Below, one piece after another: positions 14,923 to 21,576 of a DNA stretch of 21,576 nt. The notes beneath the pieces are model-generated. The model had not been told where the DNA came from, made no database searches, and worked only from the letters and a program-made list of their open reading frames with translations. The number at the start of each line of letters is the position of its first letter. Position 1 is the stretch's first letter. The translations under genes were made by a program, and so were the position numbers. Source of the DNA: Candidatus Helarchaeota archaeon (GTDB taxonomy: Archaea; Asgardarchaeota; Lokiarchaeia; Helarchaeales; HEL-GB-A); contig JABXJU010000062.1 of the NCBI GenBank assembly GCA_013375405.1, positions 1-21,576 on the forward strand, in the 5' to 3' direction.

Positions 14923-15441
14923 TTATTCCATGATGAAGGTCATAATGCAACCCTTTTCTTGATATTCAATTTTCCCTTGAAATTTCGGTAAGACTTCCTC
15001 GAGTTCTATAATTCCTGATTTGCACCTGAATTTACACAAAACTTCGGGTTCTAGATCAACAACCCCTATTTTTTTTGCAATTTTCCTGTGTCTTAATTTT
15101 TGGTTGCATTTTTTGATTTGAATCACTTTCTTGTGCTTTGAATCTTCTATAATTTTCAAATATTTTGGCTTTTCCCAGATAGTCTGATTATTAAGGAAGT
15201 TCTCCACCCCCTTCTCAAGTAAAAAGGATGTGGTAACCTTAGAAACACCCGTTATTACCTTTCTTTTGAACCCACTGAATTTTACTTTTCCAAAATTCTT
15301 TATAGAAGTGTCTAAGAATTTAAGTAATTCCTCCTCACCGTAATTTTCCGTGAGAAACTTTCCTATTACCGCTTGTAACAGTAAATGATTCTCAGTCAAA
15401 AATTTAACCTTCTCTTTTTCCTTTAACTCAGTTATCTTCAT
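14923..15441 (-). CDS. Cysteine-containing protein, distantly like L-2-amino-thiazoline-4-carboxylate hydrolase
   Basis: This is a 172-residue soluble protein with a very basic middle. The second half carries C112, then EPEVLC136 and FRC140, then KGC165IMTF. That spacing (lone Cys, a C..C pair after an acidic turn, and a final GC before a beta strand) recalls the ATC hydrolase-like and related V4R-like small-molecule-binding families. The similarity is pattern-level only, so the function is left open. The ATG has a GGTTGAG ribosome site 5-6 nt upstream. Six bp upstream ends a 32-codon leader frame derived from the duplicated amidohydrolase start, so translation may be coupled to it. The downstream partner is the MBL-fold hydrolase. 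Confidence 0.55.
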   Translation of the reverse strand: MKITELKEKEKVKFLTENHLLLQAVIGKFLTENYGEEELLKFLDTSIKNFGKVKFSGFKRKVITGVSKVTTSFLLEKGVENFLNNQTIWEKPKYLKIIEDSKHKKVIQIKKCNQKLRHRKIAKKIGVVDLEPEVLCKFRCKSGIIELEEVLPKFQGKIEYQEKGCIMTFIME

Positions 15442-15447
15442 TTTTTC

Positions 15448-15546
15448 TCAACCCAGTGGTTTGATTGTGTTATAATATATTATCGTAGTCAATTTTATGT
15501 CAATCATATGATGGTGCACATCAATGCGATGGAGTTTTGCAACCAT
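15448..15546 (-). pseudogene. Truncated amidohydrolase 5' remnant forming a 32-codon leader frame
   Basis: ATG 15546 starts MVAKLHRIDVHHHM, which differs from residues 1-14 of the intact amidohydrolase (12791-13720) at two positions. After codon 14 the similarity stops and the frame continues for 18 unrelated residues to TGA 15450-15448. The remnant keeps the HxH metal motif but nothing else of the enzyme, so it cannot be active. It ends 6 bp before the ATG of the Cys-protein gene and may act as a translated leader. Confidence 0.6.
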
Positions 15547-15628
15547 TACTGTTCCCGTATTATACTAATATATTAATACAAGTAAATGATGCCCATATAC
15601 TTTTATTAATGAATATGTTATTTATTTT
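15505..15628 (-). repeat. 124-bp direct repeat, copy 2 (captured promoter plus 14 codons)
   Basis: This is the gapless partner of 13679-13802, in the same orientation and 1.83 kb away. The 82 bp upstream of the ATG include the AT-rich TATA-like region, so the copy probably brings an active promoter to the Cys-protein/MBL operon. Confidence 0.85.
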
Positions 15629-15675
15629 CCGAATAAGGCCAAATTTCTTTAACATCGTCAAATGCAAAAGTTGAT

Positions 15676-17202
15676 TTAAGTTAGAGTTGCTCTCTGGGGC
15701 AGATGGCTCTGAGCTTTCATATTTTCAATGCATAATTTGTATATTAACTTATTTCTTAGCTCTTTATCTTTACTCCATAAATTATTCAATTCGTTAGGAT
15801 CATTTTTTCGATCGTAAATGTCCCCATAATCTTCCAGATTTTGATAGAGAGTAATTTTATACTCTTTTGTTACAAGATGTCTCAACCTTAGATGATGATC
15901 ACGATAATCTTCATCGTGTTCAATTAGGCACGAATCTCTTACTTCTACATTAGGGTCAATTAACACAGGTGAAATATCATACCCCTGCATTTCTGGAGGA
16001 AAGAATCTTTTTCTAATTCCTAACAATTTTAATATTGTCGTTGGTATGTCAATAGAGCTCATTAAGGCATCCGTAATAGCAGGTTTAGTTACACCTGGCA
16101 CCTTCCAAATCATAGGAACTTGCAATATTCCATTAAAGGGTGAAGGTCCTTTAAGAATCATTCCATGATCACCGCAAAAATCTCCGTGATCGCTTGTATA
16201 TATAACAATCGTATTCTCGGATAACCCTAGTGCCTTTAAAGAAGCTAAGATTTTACCAATACTATGATCCATCATAGAAATCATCCCGTAAGTACCAGCA
16301 AGGAAATTTCTCACCTCCTCCTCGGTAGAATAGCGAAGTAATGCTCCTCTAAAAACCGGATTTCTCCAAGCTGGACCAATATATGGATGGTTCTTTAACT
16401 CATCTCTATGAAAAAAGCTTTCTGGTAAAGTGATATCATTAGGAGGATACATAGTCTTATATTTTCCAGGAGGACACACAGGATGATGAGGATCTGGAAA
16501 AGAACAATATAAAAAGAATGGTTTATCTCCAAAATCACCTTTAGCATATTTTTCAAGAAAATTAATGGTTCTCTCTTCCACATATGTTGTGTTATAAACC
16601 TCTTCTGGCATATCAGTTTCATAAAACGGAACACCAAAAAAATCGTTAAAGCGTTCTTTAATATATTCAACATATTCTGGAGCACGCTCCTCCAACCAAT
16701 CTGTGTAGTGCCCTGTACACACATCCCCATGTCCACACACTATTTCCACATGATCAAGACCATAATATGGTTTAGGAAAATTATCTCTCATACTCTTTGC
16801 GGTTTTTTCATTAAGCCAGGCAAAAATTGCTTCAGCTGATTTATCCTTTCTTTTAAAGGGAGGCGTAAAAAACTGCAAATGTAGCTTTCCGATACTTGAA
16901 GTAATATAACCTCTGCCTCTTAATGTATCAACAAAAGTTGGAAAATCTGCCGAAAGGTTAATACCATTAGAACGAACCCCATGAGCATTTGGATAAAGAC
17001 CCGTGAATATCGTCGCTCTGTTAGGCATACACATCGGATTTGCACAAAAAGCATTAGTAAATCTTAGCCCTTGGCTTTCTAAAGAATCAAGATTCGGAGT
17101 TTTTACATCGGAATTTCCCGCACAACTCATATGATCAGCTCTATGCTGATCGGACATTATAAATAAAATGTTTTGCTTCATTTTTTTACTCATATAAATC
17201 AT
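15676..17202 (-). CDS. Cys-type sulfatase
   Basis: This 508-residue cytoplasmic sulfatase of the alkaline phosphatase superfamily has the full signature C58-M-P60-N-R62...TG, in which Cys58 must be converted to formylglycine. Other ligands are D18 (MSDQHR) and the SDHGDFCGDHG motif. SSIGKLHLQF and GPSPFNGILQVPMIW are the typical later blocks. Length fits choline-/iduronate-sulfatase-like members; some such proteins are phosphonate or phosphoester hydrolases instead. There is no signal peptide, so the substrate is inside the cell. No maturase gene is in the window. ATG 17202 lies 32 bp after the AOR stop, so the pair is one operon. Starts at 17193 or 17181 are also possible; the N terminus before KQNILFIM is not conserved. 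Confidence 0.85.
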   Translation of the reverse strand: MIYMSKKMKQNILFIMSDQHRADHMSCAGNSDVKTPNLDSLESQGLRFTNAFCANPMCMPNRATIFTGLYPNAHGVRSNGINLSADFPTFVDTLRGRGYITSSIGKLHLQFFTPPFKRKDKSAEAIFAWLNEKTAKSMRDNFPKPYYGLDHVEIVCGHGDVCTGHYTDWLEERAPEYVEYIKERFNDFFGVPFYETDMPEEVYNTTYVEERTINFLEKYAKGDFGDKPFFLYCSFPDPHHPVCPPGKYKTMYPPNDITLPESFFHRDELKNHPYIGPAWRNPVFRGALLRYSTEEEVRNFLAGTYGMISMMDHSIGKILASLKALGLSENTIVIYTSDHGDFCGDHGMILKGPSPFNGILQVPMIWKVPGVTKPAITDALMSSIDIPTTILKLLGIRKRFFPPEMQGYDISPVLIDPNVEVRDSCLIEHDEDYRDHHLRLRHLVTKEYKITLYQNLEDYGDIYDRKNDPNELNNLWSKDKELRNKLIYKLCIENMKAQSHLPQRATLT

Positions 17203-17234
17203 TTCCTATTCTTCATAGTCGGATATTATTACAT

Positions 17235-19079
17235 CTAATCAACAATTAACTCTAAGCGTTTGATGGTTTCATCGGTCGGGATGCCATCCCCTGACCACCC
17301 ACGGAGCTTGTAATAAGCCACCAACATTTTTTCAAGATCAGGAACTCTTCCAGTGGCTCCCCCATCAGGGAGTGGTTCTTGGGCGAGTCGTGTTGGAAGC
17401 GTATCATCTTTCTTGGAAATCCCGCAGCGCACCCCATACATCCGTTTCAAATTAAAAATTCGTTCCCCAATGGTAAGTAATTCATCTTGAGTAAAGGTCA
17501 ATCCTGTAATGGCTTTAATTATTTTGAGGAGAAATTCTGGAGGAAAAACTCCATCAATTAAAGAGCACATAATAAGCGAATTTGTTGCTGCTATGAAATC
17601 TTGCATCATTTTTACTGCCTTTGAATTGAGTTCAGGATCATTCGAATCTGGGGGTATGCGCTCATTAAGTCCTAATTCTGGGCGAGGAAGCGATGACAAT
17701 AAAACGGTAAAAGCATCATTATGATTCGCACCATGAGTACTGATCGCATAAGTCAGTGCCATCGAATGAAATGCCCGGGGATCATGATGTGCCACTTCTA
17801 CTCCTTTGACTGTTACTGCAAACTCGGCTGAATTTTTTCCTATTTCTTTTGCTGCTCGATCAACGCCTTCCGCGAGAATATTGCCGATGCCTTGCCGTAG
17901 TGTTATTCTCTCGATCAATCGCAAGATAGTATCTTTATTACCCCAATCCAGCACAAGTCCCTCCGCTTCTTTCTCGGTGAGAATACCTTTTTCCCAGCAT
18001 TCCATCGCCCACCCGATGGTTTCACTACAAGAAATTGTATCCAGTCCATAGCGATTACATAGCTCATTTGCCTTAAAGATAGTTAAAAAATCATCGTTTA
18101 ATAAAAGTGGTCCAAACCCCGCGACAGTTTCATATTCAGGACCGTCTCCATAATATAGAACGTTTCCCTCAGCATCCTTCAGTTCACAGACTTTTTTACA
18201 CCTAACTCTGCAATTATAGCATGACTCATGTTTTGCGAGCATTTTTTTCCATCTGCGACCTTTAAATACTTTATCATGTTTCCAAGCTCCAACTTTCCAA
18301 TATCCATGTGGTACATCACCCATATGATTTATTACTTCCATATTTCCGGCGGTCCCAACGGGACCGAAAATGGATTTAACATAAAAATGTTCAGATAAGT
18401 TTTTAATGGCTTCCTGTGCCAATTCTTTAAATTCTTCTTTGTTGGCTACTAATTCTTTTATATTATGTTTTCCTCGGATTGCTATTGCTTTTAAATTTTT
18501 AGATCCCATGACTGCACCTAATCCACACCGTCCTGCCGCATTTCGCTCATTCATAATACATGCATACTTTACCAGATTTATTCCAGCTTGCCCAATGCAC
18601 GCAGTTCGTATCTTATCGTCACCTAAAATCTCTTTAAGCTTCGTTTGAGTGTCTACTGTATCTAATTCCCAAATCTCTCGAGCCTCTTTAATTTCAATTT
18701 GCCCATTGTCAATCCAAATGTAAACAGGCTCGGCGGCTTTCCCTTCAATTACAATTCCATCTAAACCTGTTTTTCTCAATTCATAGCTCCAATACCCTCC
18801 ACTATAGGACTCTCCCAATATTCCCGATAACGGACTTTTTCCTATTATAACATGCCGAGTGCTCGAAGTTACCAAACTAGTCAGAGGGCCTATCATAAAG
18901 ATTAATTTATTCTCAGGATCAAGCGGTTGAACTTCCGGAGGAACTTCATCGTAGAAAATGCGTAGAGCTATCCCCAATCCACCTAGATATTTTTTGATGA
19001 TATCCTCCTTTAGATTTTCAATAGATCCTTTTTTCGTTGTTAGATTTATTCGGGCAATTTTACCATTCAATCCAAACAT
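17235..19079 (-). CDS. Tungsten-dependent aldehyde:ferredoxin oxidoreductase
   Basis: This 614-residue AOR is cytoplasmic and oxidises aldehydes to acids (or the reverse) using a tungsten bis-pterin centre and ferredoxin. Residues 287, 290, 294 (CYNCRVRC) and Cys505 match in spacing the four [4Fe-4S] ligands of the Pyrococcus furiosus enzyme. The N-terminal domain starts FGLNGKIARINLT, and the GPLTSLVTSSTRHVIIGKSP and NERNAAGRCGLGAVMGSKNLKAI blocks are standard. Two starts are possible. ATG 19079 is preferred because GGGTG lies six bases upstream and family members begin within a few residues of the GxxGK motif; ATG 19091 would add four residues. It heads an operon with the sulfatase and is divergent from the nitroreductase across a 10-bp inverted repeat. 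Confidence 0.9.
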   Translation of the reverse strand: MFGLNGKIARINLTTKKGSIENLKEDIIKKYLGGLGIALRIFYDEVPPEVQPLDPENKLIFMIGPLTSLVTSSTRHVIIGKSPLSGILGESYSGGYWSYELRKTGLDGIVIEGKAAEPVYIWIDNGQIEIKEAREIWELDTVDTQTKLKEILGDDKIRTACIGQAGINLVKYACIMNERNAAGRCGLGAVMGSKNLKAIAIRGKHNIKELVANKEEFKELAQEAIKNLSEHFYVKSIFGPVGTAGNMEVINHMGDVPHGYWKVGAWKHDKVFKGRRWKKMLAKHESCYNCRVRCKKVCELKDAEGNVLYYGDGPEYETVAGFGPLLLNDDFLTIFKANELCNRYGLDTISCSETIGWAMECWEKGILTEKEAEGLVLDWGNKDTILRLIERITLRQGIGNILAEGVDRAAKEIGKNSAEFAVTVKGVEVAHHDPRAFHSMALTYAISTHGANHNDAFTVLLSSLPRPELGLNERIPPDSNDPELNSKAVKMMQDFIAATNSLIMCSLIDGVFPPEFLLKIIKAITGLTFTQDELLTIGERIFNLKRMYGVRCGISKKDDTLPTRLAQEPLPDGGATGRVPDLEKMLVAYYKLRGWSGDGIPTDETIKRLELIVD

Positions 19080-19100
19080 TTTGACACCCATTCTACTTTA

Positions 19101-19138
19101 GAAACTCTCATAAAAAAAACTTTTATGTTGAGAGTTTC
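19101..19138. promoter_or_regulatory. Inverted-repeat operator candidate between AOR and nitroreductase genes
   Basis: GAAACTCTCA at 19101-19110 and TGAGAGTTTC at 19129-19138 form a perfect 10-bp inverted repeat with an 18-bp spacer; inner TAAAA/TTTTA arms add symmetry. It occupies the centre of the 89-bp space between the two divergent start codons, where the promoters of both must lie. A dimeric repressor or activator could control both arms at once. Confidence 0.5.
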
Positions 19139-19168
19139 CTTTATCAATTTATCAATTAAACAGATGAA

Positions 19169-20077
19169 ATGAAAATGAACGAAACGAGTCCCGTTGTAAT
19201 TGACCAGGATAAATGCATAGAATGTTTCGAATGTTCGAGAACCTGTCCATCTTCCACGTTGTATGAAAAAAATAATACACTCATGGTGGCAAGCGATGCT
19301 GATGTGCGGTGTATCAGATGTGCTCACTGTCTCGGCGTTTGCCCAGAAGATGCAATAAATATACCAAGTTACACTGATGATTCTGATATTATTCCAATTC
19401 CAGAACATACTATTGATCCTGAAACTATTCTGAATTTTATGCGTGCTAGAAGATCAACTCGTCTCTTTAAACCAGAACCAGTCGAAAAAAAGGATTTAGA
19501 CGTATTAATCGACGCAGCCCGTTATGCTCCAAGTGCTCATAATGACCAAACGTCTGAATTCACGGTCATCACGGGTGAAATGGTACAGGAAATTAAAAAA
19601 ACAATGCTTGATGAGGCTTCACTGCTTGTGAAAGCTATTCCAGAAGATCCCGCTACTGCCGCTGAAATGGTTAAAAAATTCTTACCTAAAACTTCATCCG
19701 ATGTGATCCTCTCCATGTTGGGTTCAATGAAAGATCTAATCAGGGACATGGAAAAGGGCGGGAGAGACCGAATATTCTGGGATGCTCCTGCATTAATAGT
19801 CATCAGCGCAAAAAAGAAATCGGCAGGCTTTTCAGCTGCCTTAGAAAACGCGTGTCTCTCGGCAGCGTATATAATGCTGATGGCTGAATCAATGGATCTT
19901 GGTACATGTTCCCTGGGAATTTTAATATGGACTATAGCAACAACTAGGAAAGTCAGAAAGTTGATTGAACTCCCCAAGGGTAACAGGGCATTATATGCTC
20001 TTGCTGTGGGTAAAAAAGCTACCAACTTCAAAAAATTACTCCCAAGAAATAAACCGAAAATTAATTATGTAGAGTGA
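19169..20077 (+). CDS. Nitroreductase fused to N-terminal 2x[4Fe-4S] ferredoxin
   Basis: This is a 302-residue cytoplasmic flavoprotein. Two ferredoxin motifs come first: C16, C19, C22, C26 and C48, C51, C54, C58, each followed by P. The nitroreductase fold begins near residue 92 with RARRSTRLF, then AARYAPSAHNDQ, and a late block (about 240-265) with SMDLGTCSLG. The fusion lets ferredoxin-level electrons reach the FMN without NAD(P)H. Such proteins act on quinones, nitro compounds or unsaturated metabolites; the substrate is unknown. No good ribosome site precedes ATG 19169 or ATG 19175, and TTTATC boxes about 20-30 bp upstream suggest a leaderless mRNA. It is followed 6 bp later by the QueG-like gene. 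Confidence 0.8.
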   Translation: MKMNETSPVVIDQDKCIECFECSRTCPSSTLYEKNNTLMVASDADVRCIRCAHCLGVCPEDAINIPSYTDDSDIIPIPEHTIDPETILNFMRARRSTRLFKPEPVEKKDLDVLIDAARYAPSAHNDQTSEFTVITGEMVQEIKKTMLDEASLLVKAIPEDPATAAEMVKKFLPKTSSDVILSMLGSMKDLIRDMEKGGRDRIFWDAPALIVISAKKKSAGFSAALENACLSAAYIMLMAESMDLGTCSLGILIWTIATTRKVRKLIELPKGNRALYALAVGKKATNFKKLLPRNKPKINYVE

Positions 20078-20083
20078 ATTGAT

Positions 20084-20959
20084 TTGGAGGCATTAAAAAC
20101 AAAGGTGAAACAGAAAGGGTATGAGATCGGAATGGATTTCGTTGGAATTACGGACCTATCGCGGTTAAAAAATACTCCAAAGCGCTTTCGAGCTACCGAT
20201 TATCTACCATCTGCGCGCTCGGTCATTGTCGTTGGGTGCCATTTCCCAGATGGCATAGTGGAGAACTGGACAAAAACCCCATCATCATACCAATACTATG
20301 GATATGCCTTAATCAACAAGGAATTAGGGCGGGCGTGCTTTCATATTGCCAAGTTAGTAGAGCAAGCAGGACACCGATGTTTTCCAATTGTGCCAACGGG
20401 GCATGCGAAAGATATGGACCACATAAAGCAAATGGGCGAATTTTCCCATCGACATGCCGCAGTTGCAGCTGGTTTGGGGGAATTCGGCTATAATCGTCTA
20501 GTTCTTACCCCTCAATTTGGGAATAGGGTACGGTTTTGTTCAATAATAACTGAAGCCCCATTTTCCCCGGATCCTATGTATGATGGGCCTTCTTTATGTG
20601 ATCGCTGCAAGAAATGCATCGAAGCATGTCCTGGCAATTGTCTCGATGAATCCCAGCTATTAACTTGCACGATCGGTGATAAGACATATGAGTATGTCAC
20701 TCTTTATCAGCTTCGGTGTTTCTATAACTTGTTAGGATTAGGCCCTTCAACTGGAGGCTATTCAGACATACCCTTACCAAAGAAAAAAGGTGAACTATCC
20801 CAATTTGGCTTTTTAAAGCGCTTTGTAAAAGCAATAATTCGTAACCTTCCAAAATTCCTTTATGTTAGACTCCAACAGGTCGCTGTGGATTATTATGATT
20901 ATTGCGGGCGGTGTTTACATGTCTGTGACCGTCCGACAAATCGATTTAAAACGAAATGA
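20084..20959 (+). CDS. Short QueG-like 4Fe-4S protein (epoxyqueuosine reductase/reductive dehalogenase-like)
   Basis: This 291-residue cytoplasmic protein has the corrinoid-Fe-S fold of the QueG/RdhA superfamily. An N-terminal domain (GMDFVGITDLSRL, LPSARSVIVVGCHFP) is followed by AAVAAGLGEFGYNRLVLTPQFGNR. One [4Fe-4S] set is C172, C175, C178, C182. A second set is built from C212 (LRCFY) and C274, C277, C281. The 350-380 residue length and C-terminal HEAT-like repeats of true QueG are missing, and the usual GWIGKN loop reads GEFGYN, so tRNA queuosine reduction is doubtful. The start is TTG 20084; no ATG lies before the conserved MDFVGI. It is in an operon with the nitroreductase and the radical SAM gene. 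Confidence 0.7.
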   Translation: MEALKTKVKQKGYEIGMDFVGITDLSRLKNTPKRFRATDYLPSARSVIVVGCHFPDGIVENWTKTPSSYQYYGYALINKELGRACFHIAKLVEQAGHRCFPIVPTGHAKDMDHIKQMGEFSHRHAAVAAGLGEFGYNRLVLTPQFGNRVRFCSIITEAPFSPDPMYDGPSLCDRCKKCIEACPGNCLDESQLLTCTIGDKTYEYVTLYQLRCFYNLLGLGPSTGGYSDIPLPKKKGELSQFGFLKRFVKAIIRNLPKFLYVRLQQVAVDYYDYCGRCLHVCDRPTNRFKTK

Positions 20960-20983
20960 ATTCCTAATTTGAGTCAAGATAAA

Positions 20984-21576
20984 ATGAAAATACTATTAGT
21001 CAATCCAATTACACGAAAATACCATAAAGGCATTTCAATACAAGCCCAAGCGCCATTAGGGTTATTATCTTTGGCATCTGTCCTGAGGGAGAACGGTCAT
21101 AAAATCAAATTGTTTGACCATAATGTTGAGAATGGTATAAAAGATTGTCTAAAGTTTGAACCAGAGTTAATTGGGGTTACCGCCTTTACCGGGCCAATGA
21201 TTCTTGATGCCTTACATCTCTCGAAAATCTTTCGCGAGCGCTTAGAAGTTCCTGTGTGTTTTGGCGGGGTGCATGCGTCCTTGCTCCCAGTTCAAACAGT
21301 AAGCCATCCCAGCATCGATATGGTTGTGGTAGGGGAGGGCGAAGAAATAATAGTAGAACTAGCGGAACGTATTGAGAGACGTAGAGATCTTGAAAGTATT
21401 AAAGGTTTAGTTTGGAAAAAAGGAAATAATGGTAAAACAAGGATAGTTGAAAACGAACCAAGACCTTTGATTCGTGATTTAGATGCATTACCCTTTCCTG
21501 CATGGGATTTAATTGATGAAAGGAAGTATAAGGCGACCTCTATGGGGATAGAAAGAAGCAGTTCTACCTTATACTC
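20984..21576 (+). CDS. B12-binding domain radical SAM protein (BchE-like), 5' part
   Basis: ATG 20984 opens a frame that is still open at the window end (197 codons). The N-terminal cobalamin-binding Rossmann domain is typical: MKILLVNP, APLGLLSLASVLRENGH, LIGVTAFTG, FGGVHASLLP and VVVGEGEE. A linker with LDALPFPAWDLID, which in this family directly precedes the radical SAM domain, is near the end. The CxxxCxxC cluster motif would lie just beyond 21576, so it is not seen. It follows the QueG-like gene by 24 bp. Family members methylate, cyclise or otherwise modify lipids, tetrapyrroles and peptides; the substrate is open. Confidence 0.8.
   Translation, partial: MKILLVNPITRKYHKGISIQAQAPLGLLSLASVLRENGHKIKLFDHNVENGIKDCLKFEPELIGVTAFTGPMILDALHLSKIFRERLEVPVCFGGVHASLLPVQTVSHPSIDMVVVGEGEEIIVELAERIERRRDLESIKGLVWKKGNNGKTRIVENEPRPLIRDLDALPFPAWDLIDERKYKATSMGIERSSSTLY

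Noticed and set aside
13803..15504. Mobile element bounded by the two 124-bp direct repeats
   Set aside because: The enclosed genes are an MBL hydrolase, a Cys protein and a micropeptide with no transposase or integrase, and copy 1 is part of an intact gene, so a plain segmental duplication explains it better.
16395..16736. Alternative minus-strand frame inside the sulfatase
   Set aside because: The sulfatase frame is continuous with all family motifs on both sides, so this is a shadow and not a frameshift.
19067..19408. Minus-strand frame of 113 codons overlapping the nitroreductase start
   Set aside because: It crosses the AOR start and lies antisense to the two ferredoxin Cys motifs, and its translation has no recognisable domain.

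Overview
The window looks like chromosomal DNA of an anaerobic archaeon. The evidence is AT-rich TATA elements about 25 bp upstream of probable transcript starts, mRNAs with short or no leaders, GGTG/GAGGT ribosome sites, many ferredoxin-type proteins, a tungsten aldehyde:ferredoxin oxidoreductase, and a surface beta-helix protein carrying thrombospondin-type-3 calcium repeats. Pairs of Yip1-like membrane proteins, BtrH-domain proteins and NosD-like surface proteins are common in Asgard archaea. I lean that way, but this is inference: no ribosomal or other marker gene is present.

Layout. 1-46: probable 3' end of a plus-strand gene. 102-2724 (minus): an operon of a membrane-anchored ecto-phosphatase and two small Yip1-like membrane proteins. 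2896-5388: two Fe-S proteins (DUF362-ferredoxin and a Cys-rich ferredoxin) transcribed away from each other from back-to-back promoters. 5411-8982 (minus): a BtrH-type acyltransferase/peptidase-like protein followed 17 bp later by a UvrA-family ATPase that lacks the UvrB-binding domain. 8986-9430: a gap that holds a short open frame resembling an archaeal histone fold but without a normal start codon. 9431-12217 (plus): a large secreted, membrane-anchored beta-helix/TSP3 protein. 12587-12742: a 51-residue four-cysteine protein. 12791-13720 (minus): a metal-dependent amidohydrolase. 13837-13947: a 36-residue membrane peptide. 13949-15441 (minus): an operon of a Cys-containing protein resembling ATC hydrolases and an MBL-fold hydrolase. 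15676-19079 (minus): aldehyde ferredoxin oxidoreductase followed by a Cys-type sulfatase. 19169-21576 (plus): ferredoxin-nitroreductase, a short QueG-like Fe-S protein and the start of a B12-binding radical SAM protein.

How the parts fit. The right third is a redox island: AOR supplies or uses reduced ferredoxin, and the divergent nitroreductase/QueG-like/B12 radical SAM set are ferredoxin- or cobalamin-type enzymes. A perfect 10-bp inverted repeat between the two arms is a candidate shared operator. The most unusual item is a 124-bp direct duplication (13679-13802 and 15505-15628, about 12 mismatches). It carries the amidohydrolase promoter plus its first 14 codons to a site immediately upstream of the Cys-protein/MBL operon, where it forms a short leader frame ending 6 bp before the next gene. 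This looks like promoter capture. The second notable item is the start-less histone-like frame at 9054-9260. No tRNA, rRNA, CRISPR array or insertion sequence was recognised.
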